64,000 nucleotides of DNA, from contig JAMIFM010000013.1 in NCBI GenBank assembly GCA_035906255.1, positions 32,430-96,429 of the forward strand. Direction: 5' to 3'. The notes under the pieces are model-generated. The model was not told the origin of the DNA. It saw only the letters and a program-made list of their open reading frames with translations, and ran no database searches. The position numbers were made by a program, and so were the translations under genes. Source of the stretch: SB11 sp035906255 (GTDB lineage: Bacteria; Bacteroidota; Bacteroidia; UBA8524). Positions 1 to 9,823 of the stretch are shown piece after piece; position 1 is the first letter of the stretch; each line of letters opens with the position of its first letter.

Positions 1-128
1 ACTTTGTGAATATCTTTTTGTACCTTTAAAAGGTGAGTGCACTCTTTTTCTTAAAATTGTAAAGTAAGCACTACTTTCACAGTGCCTGTAGGTGGTTTTG
101 ATAGTTTAATACATAGATATTTGTAGTG

Positions 129-1979
129 ATGCTTGATAAGGGGTTATGGATTTCACCTGATATTATTGACGGCGCACCTGATGCATATGCGGCCATTAAT
201 AAAGATGGTACAATAGTTATGTTTAATGCACTTGCCAGAAAAATTGCAGGGTGTGAAAAGCATGATGTGATAGGCCGTAATTTAGAAGTACTGCTACCTT
301 CAAGATACAAGCAAATCTACTATAATTTTCTCTCTCACTTCTTTTCCTTACCTGTTACCGATAAAGTTATCACCTACCGCCGCCGTATTTACGGGCTTAG
401 AAAAACTGGGGATGAGATTATTGTTGAAGTTAATATTACCGGTATTGAAACTCACAACGGGCGCATTGCTGTTGGGCGGGTTACTGATTTATCGGAAGAA
501 ATAAAAAGCAAGAAAAAGCTGGCTGAAAGTGAGGAGCAATACCGAAAATTGGTTGAAGGCAGCCACGAGTTTATACAAAGTGTTGGGCCTGACGGGAAGT
601 TGCTTTTTGTAAATGATGCTTGGAAAAAAATACTGGGTTATACCGATGATGATATTAAACACCTGAACGTGTTTGATGTAATAGCCGAAGAAAGCAGAGA
701 ACACTGTATGCAAGAGTTTGAGCGGCTTAAAAGAGGTGAAACTGTGAAGGATACCGAGCTGGTTTTTATTGCCAAAAACGGCAACCGTGTTTATGCCGAC
801 GGTAACTCGCACCCCCGCTTTGAAAAGGGCAAAATGGTGAGCACGCAGGGTTTTTTCAGGGATATAAGTGAGAAGAAGTATGCCCATATTGAGCTTGAAA
901 AATCAAAAGCAACCATAGGGGCTTTATTTCAAAGCTCAAACATAGGGTACTTATTTATGGATACCACTTTCAACATTTTATCCTTCAATAACATAATGCG
1001 TGATTGGGTAATTTATGAAACGGGTAATGAACTTAGGCAAGGGGTAAAGTACCCTGATTTATTGGATGGCGACCGACGGAGCAGGGCACAAAGCGCGTTT
1101 GAACGTTCGCTAACGGGGCAACGAATTGAATATGAAGCCCCGGGAGATAATTTTGAAGGCAAACCGTTGCTTTGGTTTTATATCAGCATAAACCCTGTGA
1201 TACATAGCGACAACCAAATTATAGGGGTTAGTGTTACTTGTATTGATATTACTGAGCGTAAACAAGCCGAACTTGAATTGCAGCAAATTGCTAACGAGAT
1301 TATACAACGTAACAAAGACCTTGAACAGTTTGCCTATATCGTATCGCACAACTTGCGCTCTCCCCTATCAAACATTATGGGAGCAGCTAATGTGATGCAG
1401 TACGAAGATATTACCGAAAACGACAAGCAACGCCTGTTACAGGGTATATATACTTCTACCAAAAAACTGGACGATGTGGTGCTTGATTTGAATAAGATTT
1501 TGCAGGTGAGCCGCAATATCAGCGAAAACAGGCAAAACGTAATCCTATCAACAATGGTTGATGATATAAAAGTTAGTATTAATCATTTAATTGAGGCCGA
1601 GAAAGCCCAAATAGTTACTGATTTTACTGAAGGCAATATGCTGTTTACCCTTAAAAGTTATTTACACAGCATATTTATTAACCTCATTTCAAACAGCATT
1701 AAATACAGAAAGCCTAATGAGATACCTGTAATAAACATAAAGAGCCGCCAAACAGGAAAAAAGTTTGAGATTGCTTTTTCTGATAACGGCTTGGGTATTG
1801 ATACTGATAGGTATAAAGACCGTATTTTCGGTTTATATAAACGTTTCCACGAAACCGCAGAGGGTAAAGGCCTGGGGCTTTTTATGGTAAAAACACAGGT
1901 GGAGGCACTTGGCGGTAAAATAACCGTTGAAAGTGTAGTGAATATCGGCACTACATTTACCATAGTGTTTGAGCATTAA
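129..1979 (+). CDS. PAS-domain sensor histidine kinase (cytoplasmic)
   Basis: This 616-residue kinase has three PAS-type sensory domains (about residues 5-120, 135-250 and 255-375), then a dimerisation/phosphoacceptor region and an HATPase_c domain. The H box reads IVSHNLRSPLSN, with the phosphoacceptor histidine near residue 407; the N box is INLISNSIKYR, followed by FSDNGLGID and GKGLGLFMV nucleotide-binding motifs. There is no signal peptide or membrane segment, so it should sense a cytoplasmic signal. No response regulator lies next to it, so it is an orphan kinase. A GTG sits directly before the ATG at 129; I prefer the ATG. The input signal and partner are unknown. Confidence 0.9.
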   Translation: MLDKGLWISPDIIDGAPDAYAAINKDGTIVMFNALARKIAGCEKHDVIGRNLEVLLPSRYKQIYYNFLSHFFSLPVTDKVITYRRRIYGLRKTGDEIIVEVNITGIETHNGRIAVGRVTDLSEEIKSKKKLAESEEQYRKLVEGSHEFIQSVGPDGKLLFVNDAWKKILGYTDDDIKHLNVFDVIAEESREHCMQEFERLKRGETVKDTELVFIAKNGNRVYADGNSHPRFEKGKMVSTQGFFRDISEKKYAHIELEKSKATIGALFQSSNIGYLFMDTTFNILSFNNIMRDWVIYETGNELRQGVKYPDLLDGDRRSRAQSAFERSLTGQRIEYEAPGDNFEGKPLLWFYISINPVIHSDNQIIGVSVTCIDITERKQAELELQQIANEIIQRNKDLEQFAYIVSHNLRSPLSNIMGAANVMQYEDITENDKQRLLQGIYTSTKKLDDVVLDLNKILQVSRNISENRQNVILSTMVDDIKVSINHLIEAEKAQIVTDFTEGNMLFTLKSYLHSIFINLISNSIKYRKPNEIPVINIKSRQTGKKFEIAFSDNGLGIDTDRYKDRIFGLYKRFHETAEGKGLGLFMVKTQVEALGGKITVESVVNIGTTFTIVFEH

Positions 1980-2068
1980 GCTCATACAAAGTATTTATTA
2001 TTTGCTACATTGGGCAAAGTATGTTCAAAAAACCTGTTATCGGTAAGTTAACATTTGCCCTTTCCCCC

Positions 2069-2076
2069 TATCTTTG
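2069..2076 (+). promoter_or_regulatory. candidate Bacteroidota -7 box for guaA
   Basis: TATCTTTG matches the TAnnTTTG -7 element of Bacteroidota sigma-ABfr promoters and is followed by GC. It sits 18 nt before the guaA ATG at 2095. I see no clear TTTG -33 box at the right distance, so this is a weak prediction. Confidence 0.45.
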
Positions 2077-2094
2077 CACCTTCTTTTTTTAGCC

Positions 2095-3621
2095 ATGACA
2101 GAAAAAATCCTCATCCTTGATTTCGGTTCGCAATACACACAACTGATTGCACGCCGTGTGCGTGAATTGAATGTGTATTCTGAAATACACCCCTTTAATC
2201 ATATTCCTGAAATTGATAGCACCGTAAAAGGTATTATACTTTCAGGCAGTCCGTTTTCAGTACGTGATAACGCGTCTCCCCGCGTTGATTTGGCTATGCT
2301 TACTGCCAATGTGCCTCTTTTGGGCATTTGCTACGGCGCGCAATTAATGGCACACGAAATGGGCGGCGAGGTAAAACCAAGTAACCACCGCGAATACGGA
2401 CGTGCACATTTACAGTTTAACGGCACTAACCCATTGTTTGACGGAATGGATAACGGCAGCGTGGTTTGGATGAGCCATGCAGATACAATTACAAATCCCC
2501 CTAAAGATGCAAATCTTATTGCCACTACCGATAGCATACCTGTTGCTGCATACCAATTAAAAGACAAGCAAGTGTGGGGTATCCAGTTTCACCCCGAAGT
2601 AACCCACAGCGACCAAGGAAAAATCCTATTGGCCAATTTTGTCCATAAGATTTGCGGTTGTACAGACGATTGGACTCCTAAGCATTTTATTGAAACTACG
2701 GTGAATGATATCCGCCAAACAGTAGGTTCTGATAAAGTGATTTTGGGATTATCAGGCGGTGTGGATAGCACTGTTGCTGCTGTATTGATTGAGGAAGCAA
2801 TAGGCAACCAACTGCAATGTATTTTTATAGACAACGGCTTACTCCGTAAGGATGAGTTTGAAAGCGTGCTTGACGCTTATAAAGGCATGGGGCTAAATGT
2901 GAAAGGGGTGCGTGCAGGAGATTTGTTTTTAAGGGAGCTTGACGGCATTAGCGAGCCTGAAAAGAAACGCAAAACCATTGGTAAAGTGTTTGTGGATGTG
3001 TTTGACGATGAAGCCCAAAAAATTGACGGTGCCCGTTGGCTGGCACAGGGCACTATATATCCCGATGTGATTGAAAGCGTATCGGTAAAAGGGCCATCGG
3101 CAACTATTAAAAGCCACCACAACGTAGGCGGTTTGCCCGAGAAGATGAACTTAAAGATTTTAGAACCTTTGCGCAGCCTGTTTAAAGACGAGGTACGTAA
3201 AGTGGGTTATGCTTTAGGCATTGATAAAAATATATTAGAACGCCATCCGTTCCCCGGCCCGGGTTTGGCCATCCGTATTTTGGGAGATATAACCCCCGAT
3301 AAGGTGCGCATAACCCAAGAGGCCGATGCAATCTTTATAAATGAGTTAAAAGCAAGCGGCTGGTACGAAAAAGTATGGCAGGCAGGTGCTATTTTCTTGC
3401 CCGTTAACTCAGTGGGTGTAATGGGTGATGAACGTACTTATGAAAACGTTATCTGCCTTCGCGCTGTTATTAGCCTTGATGGTATGACTGCCGACTGGAG
3501 TCACCTACCCTACGAGGTTTTGGGTCGCGTGAGCAGCCAGATTATTAACCGCGTAAAAGGTATTAATCGCGTAGTATATGATATTAGCAGCAAACCCCCT
3601 GCTACTATTGAGTGGGAATAA
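2095..3621 (+). CDS. guaA: GMP synthase (glutamine-hydrolysing)
   Basis: GuaA converts XMP to GMP using ATP and glutamine, the last step of guanine nucleotide synthesis. The 508-residue length is typical for the family. The N-terminal class I glutamine amidotransferase has the nucleophile Cys79 in GICYGAQ and His166/Glu168 in FHPEVTH. The ATP-pyrophosphatase loop LSGGVDST follows near residue 220, and the C-terminal dimerisation domain ends in KPPATIEWE, the conserved family tail. I place the start at the ATG at 2095 (MTEKILILDFGSQ) and not at the in-frame TTG at 2074, because family members begin just before the ILILDFGSQ strand and the candidate promoter overlaps the longer form. It is monocistronic with its own terminator. 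Confidence 0.98.
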   Translation: MTEKILILDFGSQYTQLIARRVRELNVYSEIHPFNHIPEIDSTVKGIILSGSPFSVRDNASPRVDLAMLTANVPLLGICYGAQLMAHEMGGEVKPSNHREYGRAHLQFNGTNPLFDGMDNGSVVWMSHADTITNPPKDANLIATTDSIPVAAYQLKDKQVWGIQFHPEVTHSDQGKILLANFVHKICGCTDDWTPKHFIETTVNDIRQTVGSDKVILGLSGGVDSTVAAVLIEEAIGNQLQCIFIDNGLLRKDEFESVLDAYKGMGLNVKGVRAGDLFLRELDGISEPEKKRKTIGKVFVDVFDDEAQKIDGARWLAQGTIYPDVIESVSVKGPSATIKSHHNVGGLPEKMNLKILEPLRSLFKDEVRKVGYALGIDKNILERHPFPGPGLAIRILGDITPDKVRITQEADAIFINELKASGWYEKVWQAGAIFLPVNSVGVMGDERTYENVICLRAVISLDGMTADWSHLPYEVLGRVSSQIINRVKGINRVVYDISSKPPATIEWE

Positions 3622-3646
3622 TCTCAACGCTGATAGTATGAACAGA

Positions 3647-3676
3647 GCCGCATCAACTTTGATGCGGCTTTTTTTT
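3647..3676 (+). terminator. Rho-independent terminator of guaA
   Basis: An 8-bp perfect stem (GCCGCATC / GATGCGGC) with a 6-nt loop is followed by eight T residues, 25 nt after the guaA stop codon. Confidence 0.9.
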
Positions 3677-3882
3677 GCCAAATGGCTTATTCTACATTTT
3701 GTGTGGGACAACCGAGACACTTGGTACGGTTACTAAACACCTTTCACTGCAAGGATAATGGCACTATTTAATAACCGATACAGTGTGGGACATTATGGGA
3801 CACCTCCATACTTTCAAAGAACAGCGGTACACACATTTAATTGCAAAACAACACAGGTTGTAACCGTTCTCACACTATCATC
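3677..3882. other. intergenic stretch between convergent genes, no gene seen
   Basis: No convincing coding frame or RNA was seen between the two convergent terminators. The stretch holds two direct copies of GTGTGGGACA (3701-3710 and 3783-3792) and a third partial copy, TGGGACAC, at 3796-3803. Their role is unknown. Confidence 0.4.
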
Positions 3883-3925
3883 CCATAAAAAAGTAAACGC
3901 CGTGCAGCATAGCCGCACGACGTTT
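3883..3925 (-). terminator. terminator of the M28 peptidase gene
   Basis: Arms at 3895-3905 and 3915-3925 form an 11-bp stem with one mismatch and a 9-nt loop. Read on the minus strand it is followed by a T-rich run, and it lies about 33 nt past the peptidase stop. Confidence 0.7.
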
Positions 3926-3957
3926 TGAAACCTACCTTACCTTTGATAGTATTATCT

Positions 3958-5196
3958 TTAAAACTCTATTTCAAACTCTAATATTGCTGCACCACGGTGC
4001 ACCTTTAAAGTAGTTTTGTCACCCTTTTTGTGTTGGCTTAGGGCATTCATGTATTCTTTCATACCCTTTATCTCAACACCACCTAAAAACAACAGAATAT
4101 CCCCTGCTTTCACACCGGCCTTGTCGGCAGGTTTTCCGGCAGTAACACCATCCACCTTCACACCGGGCCCTTCAAAAACGTAATCGGGCATAATACCCAA
4201 CGTTACTTTAAACGATACACGGTTTTCAGTATCACTGCTTTTGGTTTTTGTAAACTCAGGTTTGGGTAGTGCAGCTACATTATCGCAAATAGCAGCAATA
4301 TAACGTAGCACCTCCACCGTTCCATCGTAGTTTATTAAATGGGCGTCATCTTCAGGTGTGTGGTATTGCTTGTGTTGTCCTGTAAAGAAAGATAATACGG
4401 GCACATCTTTCAAATAAAAGCTGGTATGGTCAGTGGGGCCAGTGCCTGATGAATCGATACCAATAGCCAATGTGCTTGGCTTTAACGTTTGCACCATATT
4501 ACCCCATACAGGGCTGGTACCCACACCGTACACCATTATCTTTTTAGTACTGTCGTTAAGGCGGCCTATCATATCCATGTTTATCATACATTGGGTGGTA
4601 GCCACACTAAACGAGCCGTATTCAGTAAACTTTTTAGAGCCTACCAAGCCCTGCTCTTCTGCTGAAAAGCAGATGAACATAAAGTTACAGTTTTCTTTGG
4701 TTTTGTTTTTAACAAAATACCTTGCCAACTCAAGCACACCTGCCGTTCCTGATGCGTTATCATCGGCACCGTTGTGTATTTTTCCCTCAGGATTGGCATC
4801 GCGGCTGCTGCCCAATTTGCCCATCCCTAAGTGGTCGTAATGTGCGCCAATAATAATGGTATTTGTTGCACCATTATCCAAAAACGCAACTACGTTTTTA
4901 CCATTGGTTTCAATTGCGCCCTCTTCGCTATGTGGGTTCACTTTAAACTTAAAGCTAAAGTGGTGAAAATAAGTGCCGCTATCGCCCATTGGTTTTAGCT
5001 TCAAACTTTTAAACTGCTTAGCTATGTAATCAGCGGCAAGTCTTTCACCTTCTTCACCCACTCCCCTGCCCAAATACTTATCGCTGCTAAGGGTTTTTAT
5101 ATGTTTCTTAACCTTCTTTTTAGATATGTTTTGCGCCTGCACTGCAACGGCTGCAAAAACCATCAATAAAAAGGCTGCTATTTTTACTATCCTCAT
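3958..5196 (-). CDS. secreted M28-family zinc peptidase with C-terminal PDZ domain
   Basis: This 412-residue exported protein has a signal peptide ending in AAVAVQAQ. The M28 di-zinc aminopeptidase domain shows the ligand and catalytic motifs in order: GAHYDHLG, NGADDNASG, FSAEEQGLVG, NMDMIGRL and QYHTPEDD. About 90 C-terminal residues form a PDZ-like domain (VKVDGVTAGKPADKAG...GDILLFLGG), a common extra module in Bacteroidota M28 enzymes that may bind substrate or partners. It likely trims peptides in the periplasm or outside the cell. The gene follows the PD40 lipoprotein by 37 nt on the same strand and is probably cotranscribed. The substrate is not predictable. Confidence 0.93.
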   Translation of the reverse strand: MRIVKIAAFLLMVFAAVAVQAQNISKKKVKKHIKTLSSDKYLGRGVGEEGERLAADYIAKQFKSLKLKPMGDSGTYFHHFSFKFKVNPHSEEGAIETNGKNVVAFLDNGATNTIIIGAHYDHLGMGKLGSSRDANPEGKIHNGADDNASGTAGVLELARYFVKNKTKENCNFMFICFSAEEQGLVGSKKFTEYGSFSVATTQCMINMDMIGRLNDSTKKIMVYGVGTSPVWGNMVQTLKPSTLAIGIDSSGTGPTDHTSFYLKDVPVLSFFTGQHKQYHTPEDDAHLINYDGTVEVLRYIAAICDNVAALPKPEFTKTKSSDTENRVSFKVTLGIMPDYVFEGPGVKVDGVTAGKPADKAGVKAGDILLFLGGVEIKGMKEYMNALSQHKKGDKTTLKVHRGAAILEFEIEF

Positions 5197-5233
5197 CTTA
5201 TCTGTTTGTTATACCTACGAAATTTTTAACCGA

Positions 5234-6346
5234 TTAGTCTTCCCAATCAGCAATAAAAAGGTTAGTGTCGCGGGTACCGCCATTATTGCGGTTACTGCTA
5301 AACACTACTCTTTTACCATCGGGAGAAAACATTGGGAACGCGTTAAAAATGCTTTCGTTGGTAATTTGCTCAAGGCCGGTACCATCGTCATTAATCATGT
5401 ATAACTGAAAATCGTATCCTTTGCTGCTGTGGTGGTTTGATGAGAAGATGATTTTTTTACCGCTTGGGTGAAAGAAAGGTGCCCAATTGGCTTTACCCAA
5501 ATTAGTAACTTGCTTCAAATCGCTACCGTCAACATTACAGGTATAAATTTCCATGTTGGTTGGTGCTACTAAACCTTGAGCTAATAAATCTTTGTATTCT
5601 TTAATTTCTTCTTCTGTTTTTGGACGTGATGAACGGAATACCAAACGTTTTCCATCAGGAGAGAAAAACGCACCACCGTCATACCCTAATTGGGTAGTGA
5701 TTTGTTTTACATTCTTTCCATCAGCATCCATAGTATAAAGTTCCAAATCGCCGCTACGGGTGCTGGTAAACACAATTTTCTTACCGTCGGGAGAAATAGT
5801 AGCTTCTGCATCGTAACCGGGAGTATTGGTAAGCTGTTGTTTAATGTTACGTTTTAGGTCGGTAACAAAAATGTCAAACTCAGGATATATAGCCCAAAGG
5901 TATTTGCCATCTGCGCGGTGTTCAGGAGCAGGCGGGCATTTATCATGTTTCAGGTGAGTACTTGCATATACTATCTTATCATCACCGCCCATAAAATAAG
6001 AGCAAGTAGTACGGCCTTTACCAGTGCTCAGCATTTTTGGCAAGTATGTGCTATCGCTTGCGGCTTCATCAATCTTCATCAAGAAAATTTGGTCACACTC
6101 AACGCCCCATTTCTTAGCATCACTCTGAAAAGTAAGCATAGTTCCGTCAAAGCTAAAATACGCTTCGGCGTTATTACCGCCAAAAGTAAGCTGGCGAATA
6201 TTTTTAAGGTGTTTTTCGGTTTTAACGCTGTCTTTAGCCATACTGTCTTTGGCTGAAGAATCATTAGTGTGTTGTTGACTGTTGGTGTTTTTGCACGCTG
6301 CAAAAGCAACCATTGAAAACGCAATAATTGCGGGTATTATACGCAT
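5234..6346 (-). CDS. TolB-like PD40 beta-propeller lipoprotein
   Basis: This 370-residue protein starts with a lipoprotein signal (VAFAAC, lipidated Cys18). The body contains at least four PD40 propeller blades, recognisable from repeats such as ISPDGKKIVFTSTRSG, FSPDGKRLVFRSSRP, FHPSGKKIIFSSN and FSPDGKRVVFSSNR. PD40/TolB-type propellers act as periplasmic protein-binding platforms or as parts of peptidases. Here there is no peptidase domain, but the next gene downstream is a secreted M28 peptidase, so a joint role is possible (inference). Confidence 0.9.
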   Translation of the reverse strand: MRIIPAIIAFSMVAFAACKNTNSQQHTNDSSAKDSMAKDSVKTEKHLKNIRQLTFGGNNAEAYFSFDGTMLTFQSDAKKWGVECDQIFLMKIDEAASDSTYLPKMLSTGKGRTTCSYFMGGDDKIVYASTHLKHDKCPPAPEHRADGKYLWAIYPEFDIFVTDLKRNIKQQLTNTPGYDAEATISPDGKKIVFTSTRSGDLELYTMDADGKNVKQITTQLGYDGGAFFSPDGKRLVFRSSRPKTEEEIKEYKDLLAQGLVAPTNMEIYTCNVDGSDLKQVTNLGKANWAPFFHPSGKKIIFSSNHHSSKGYDFQLYMINDDGTGLEQITNESIFNAFPMFSPDGKRVVFSSNRNNGGTRDTNLFIADWED

Positions 6347-6371
6347 GTTATAAATGATTTTTTTGTTGCCG

Positions 6372-6403
6372 CGAAGATATTACTTTAGAATAGTTCTAAA
6401 CAA
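6372..6403 (-). promoter_or_regulatory. candidate promoter of the PD40-M28 pair
   Basis: On the minus strand TTG (6401-6403), a 21-nt spacer and TATCTTCG (6372-6379) resemble the Bacteroidota -33 / -7 elements. The start codon is about 26 nt further on. The -7 box has one mismatch to TAnnTTTG. Confidence 0.5.
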
Positions 6404-6423
6404 CTCTAATTCACATAAAAAAG

Positions 6424-6458
6424 CAAAAAATAAGGGGGACTGAAACAGCCCCCCTTAT
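6424..6458 (-). terminator. terminator of the heme-uptake-like operon
   Basis: A 9-bp stem (arms 6430-6438 and 6450-6458, five G-C pairs in a row) lies about 30 nt after the HmuY-like stop. On the minus strand it is followed by a run of T. Confidence 0.85.
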
Positions 6459-6485
6459 AAAATTTAACCAATATGAAGTTTTAGC

Positions 6486-7487
6486 CTATAGCCTTTGTAA
6501 GTCAAACAATGGGTTTCCTTTTACGCCCTTGTCGTCGTAAAAGTCTATAAATCTAAGTTTATAGTAATATCCTGATACGGTTTTGATGATGTAGACCATT
6601 TTTGGGTTAACTGTAAAACGGCCTGTGGTTTGGTTGTAATACTTCCAATCAAAGCCAATCACATCTGCATCAGCGGTATAGGTAAGCCCTAAAGCATAAT
6701 CCAAGTTAATATCCTCAAATTTCTTTTTTGTCTCTTCGTATGCCCTTACACCATTGGGATTAAGCAACACACCGGTTACCTGATAAGGCAAAGGCTCGGG
6801 GCCTTGGTCGTGATATACGTGCTGGTAGCGGGTAAACACAATATCCCACTCGCCCTTTTCAGGCTCCATATCGGTTTTCACCTCACCGGTAGCTATATTC
6901 AAATACGAATAATTGTATTTTTCGTCTTTAGGAATAAAGTAAGTCTTTTCTTCAACGTTACCGTCAAGGTTGCCCACTTTAACCCAAAAACCTGTATTAT
7001 CTGCTTTTTGTACTTGAAAACGTTTGTAATGTGCAGTACCCGATGTTTTAGTAGGGTCAGTATTAATAATATACAGTTTGCCTTTTGATGTTCCGTCGGT
7101 ATTGCTCCACCATTCTCCAATGGCTGTTGAATCAAGGTGGCCGTTAGGAGCATCGTACTTAAACTCATGCCCTTTAACTATCGTGTAACCTACTGCAAAA
7201 TCTGTCTCAGAGGTTTCGTGTGCCCTAAAGCCTTTACCGCCGTTCATGCGGATGTGCAAACCTTTTTCTGTATTTTCAAAAGCAAAATCCCAATCGGCAA
7301 GGTTGCGCACCATAAAATTTTGGGTGTTAATATTAAAGTATATGATTTTATCATAACTCTCACCCATTTTCACCTGCGTTTGGGTAACATTACCTGCGGG
7401 TTGAAGCACAAATCGCTCATCCTCTTTCCAACACGATGAAAGTGTAACTACTACTGCTGTTAATATACCAAGTGCTTTAATCCTCAT
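6486..7487 (-). CDS. HmuY-family lipoprotein (probable heme-binding)
   Basis: This 333-residue protein has a lipoprotein signal (VVVTLSSC, lipidated Cys19). The body has two hallmarks of the HmuY family: an early ADWDFAF strand followed by IRMNGGKGF, and a late GEWDIVFTRYQHVY. HmuY proteins are hemophore-like surface lipoproteins that bind heme and pass it to a TonB-dependent receptor. The start codon overlaps the stop of the TonB receptor by 1 nt (TAATG), so translation is probably coupled. It is longer than Porphyromonas HmuY (about 216 residues). Heme binding is inferred from family, not proven by ligand residues. Confidence 0.82.
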   Translation of the reverse strand: MRIKALGILTAVVVTLSSCWKEDERFVLQPAGNVTQTQVKMGESYDKIIYFNINTQNFMVRNLADWDFAFENTEKGLHIRMNGGKGFRAHETSETDFAVGYTIVKGHEFKYDAPNGHLDSTAIGEWWSNTDGTSKGKLYIINTDPTKTSGTAHYKRFQVQKADNTGFWVKVGNLDGNVEEKTYFIPKDEKYNYSYLNIATGEVKTDMEPEKGEWDIVFTRYQHVYHDQGPEPLPYQVTGVLLNPNGVRAYEETKKKFEDINLDYALGLTYTADADVIGFDWKYYNQTTGRFTVNPKMVYIIKTVSGYYYKLRFIDFYDDKGVKGNPLFDLQRL

Positions 7488-9790
7488 TATCGTTTGTCCT
7501 GCTTGAATAAATGAATTTTAATATTTGTAAAAATTGTACGCCCCATTCCTATTCCCATTGAGTTGCCTCCCCCACTGTGTGCTCCGCCTGTTGGTGCGTT
7601 ATAACTGATGCGAATTACGTTAAAAATGTTCCGACTGCCTATGACCAAGGTCACTCTTTGACCTAAAAATGACTGTGATACAGATAAATCGGCCATTGAG
7701 TAGTCTTGAATGTAAGTTTGTATGACATTTCCACTTGCATCAAGCATATAACCGGGTACCCTGCCGTTGTATTTATAGTATAAACTGATAGCTGTTTTTG
7801 ATACGGGAACGGTATAAGTAACGTTTGCCTTGTACTCTTTTGTAGGGCTGTATTTTGAAACATCAGGCCCGCTGATAAGGTTTTTGTTAGCTATATACGA
7901 AGCTCCTAATTGCAGTGTGATATGCTTGGTTTTTAACTCGGTAGTTAAATTAGCTCCTGCATTGGTAAAAGACCCGATATTTACGTAGCTGTATAACTGG
8001 GTAGCGGGGTCAACCACTGCCAACGAAATCATGTTGCGTATATCGTTGTAAAAAAACGAAGGCTCAAAACGTATGCTGCTGGCTTTTCCTACCGTACGGG
8101 TGTATAAAAACGAAGCATTGAAATTATCCGAAATTTCAGCACTTAAGTTATCGTTGGGTTGTATGTTGTGGTTCACATCCACAAAAAACAAGCTCAACTC
8201 TTTTAGCGAAGGTGCTCTGAAACCTCTTGCATACGAGGCGCGTACACTAAGGTTTTTATTAATATCGTATTTAGTATTGAATGATGGAGTAATGGGCGCA
8301 CCGTATTTTGTGTTGTATGAGGCACGCACCCCGGGGCGTATAACCCAACGCCTTAGCGGCCTGTATTCAACCGTTGTATATGCAGCATAATCACCAATTG
8401 ATTGGCTGGCTCCTTCTATTCTTCTGCCTGTACCTGTTTCTAAATTAATATCATATCCTATCTGTACATTTGCCTTCATACCCCAACGCACTGTGTAAAT
8501 ACCGCGCGAAAGCCACAAATCAAATGTAGAAGTATCATGGTCGGTTAAGCCCTGCGTTTGTACATTTTCAAGCGTAACTAAATTTTTACGCATTTGAATG
8601 TTGTGACGGCGAAACCAAGAGTATGAGTTTATTAATTGTATATGCCCGCCGTTTTTAAGTTTAAAGTCTGAAAACAACGAATTATTAAGCCTGCGGGTAT
8701 AAAAATAGTTATCAAACGCATATACGCTGTATGGCCCAACAACGGGTTCGCCTTTATTAAGAAGTAACTCATCAAAAAAGGTAGATTGTACTCTGTGTGT
8801 TGAGTTTTTAATGCTAAACCCAACTATTACATCAGCAAAGTATTGCTCTTTAGGCTTCCATGCCTGTGCGCGCTTATATACCCCAAGCTCTTCGTAACCG
8901 TCAAAAAAATTACGCCCGCCTGATACCTGTACGTTTGTTTTTTTAGGAGTACTAAACGCCACACGTCCGTCAAGGTTATACTGTCCTGCACTTTCGTAAT
9001 AGCTGTTTACGTTCCCTTCTATATTATTTTTAGTCGTTTTCTTCGTAATCAAATTAATCACCCCACCCAACGCATCCGTTCCATACATCACACTCATCGG
9101 CCCCTCCACAATTTCAATCTTTTCAATATTGTTCAGGTTTATCTGCCCAAGGTCAATATTACCATCCATGCGGCCTATCATAGGCACACCGTCAATCAGT
9201 ATTTTCACATTTTGCCCGCCAATACCTTGCAGGCTCATGCTGCTGCCCAAAACATTATCACGTTTCAGGCGTATATTCAACTCATTACTTAATACATCGT
9301 TAAGGTTTACCGCTCCCTGCCCCTCAATCCGTTTCATATCAATCACCTTAATTTTTGATATGGATTTATCTATCGCTGTGGGCTCAAAAACACCCGTTAC
9401 TACTACCTCGCCCACCTCGGTAGTAAAAGGTTTCATTGATACTTTGTAGGGTGTGCCCGCAACAAGCTCAACAATTTCTTCAATTGAAGCAAAACCCTCG
9501 GCTTGTATCTTTAACTGGCATTTACCGCCAACTGCCGATTGTGCCATTCCCTTTTCATCGGTATTGTATAGTTTGGCCTTGGTATAATCAAGTCCTTTAT
9601 CTCCGATAGGAATAATACCCACCGATGCAAATTCAATAGGTTTTGCAGCCGAATCGCTTATTTGTATAATAAACTGGCCTTTTGCAACGGTTGTGCAAAA
9701 GGCCAGTATTATCATTGCAAGAAACCCCTTTACCATACACGTAGCTGCTTGTTTAACAATGCTGTTCACTATTTGCATGGGTGTTGTCAT
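7487..9790 (-). CDS. TonB-dependent outer-membrane receptor (HmuR-like)
   Basis: The 767-residue receptor has a signal segment (FLAMIILAFCTTVAKGQ), a short carboxypeptidase-like beta domain, then the plug (about residues 135-255, with VNLNDVLSNELNIRLKR and MYGTDALGGVINLITKK) and a 22-strand-type barrel ending in IHLFKQDKR. This architecture fits heme, siderophore or metal receptors and not SusC, since it is short and has no SusD partner. It lies between two HmuY-like genes, 33 nt after one and overlapping the next, which points to heme or a heme-like compound as the substrate (inference). Energy would come from TonB-ExbBD encoded elsewhere. Confidence 0.9.
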   Translation of the reverse strand: MTTPMQIVNSIVKQAATCMVKGFLAMIILAFCTTVAKGQFIIQISDSAAKPIEFASVGIIPIGDKGLDYTKAKLYNTDEKGMAQSAVGGKCQLKIQAEGFASIEEIVELVAGTPYKVSMKPFTTEVGEVVVTGVFEPTAIDKSISKIKVIDMKRIEGQGAVNLNDVLSNELNIRLKRDNVLGSSMSLQGIGGQNVKILIDGVPMIGRMDGNIDLGQINLNNIEKIEIVEGPMSVMYGTDALGGVINLITKKTTKNNIEGNVNSYYESAGQYNLDGRVAFSTPKKTNVQVSGGRNFFDGYEELGVYKRAQAWKPKEQYFADVIVGFSIKNSTHRVQSTFFDELLLNKGEPVVGPYSVYAFDNYFYTRRLNNSLFSDFKLKNGGHIQLINSYSWFRRHNIQMRKNLVTLENVQTQGLTDHDTSTFDLWLSRGIYTVRWGMKANVQIGYDINLETGTGRRIEGASQSIGDYAAYTTVEYRPLRRWVIRPGVRASYNTKYGAPITPSFNTKYDINKNLSVRASYARGFRAPSLKELSLFFVDVNHNIQPNDNLSAEISDNFNASFLYTRTVGKASSIRFEPSFFYNDIRNMISLAVVDPATQLYSYVNIGSFTNAGANLTTELKTKHITLQLGASYIANKNLISGPDVSKYSPTKEYKANVTYTVPVSKTAISLYYKYNGRVPGYMLDASGNVIQTYIQDYSMADLSVSQSFLGQRVTLVIGSRNIFNVIRISYNAPTGGAHSGGGNSMGIGMGRTIFTNIKIHLFKQDKR

Positions 9791-9823
9791 TTTCTAATTT
9801 CCAACAATCAGGGTTTACTAAAC

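Noticed and set aside
3687..3960. A third regulatory RNA or riboswitch near guaA
   Set aside because: The region is downstream of guaA between converging genes, and the guaA leader is too short (under 30 nt from the -7 box) for a purine riboswitch.
4433..4840. Plus-strand open frame opposite the M28 peptidase
   Set aside because: The minus-strand frame carries all M28 zinc motifs; the antisense frame has none.
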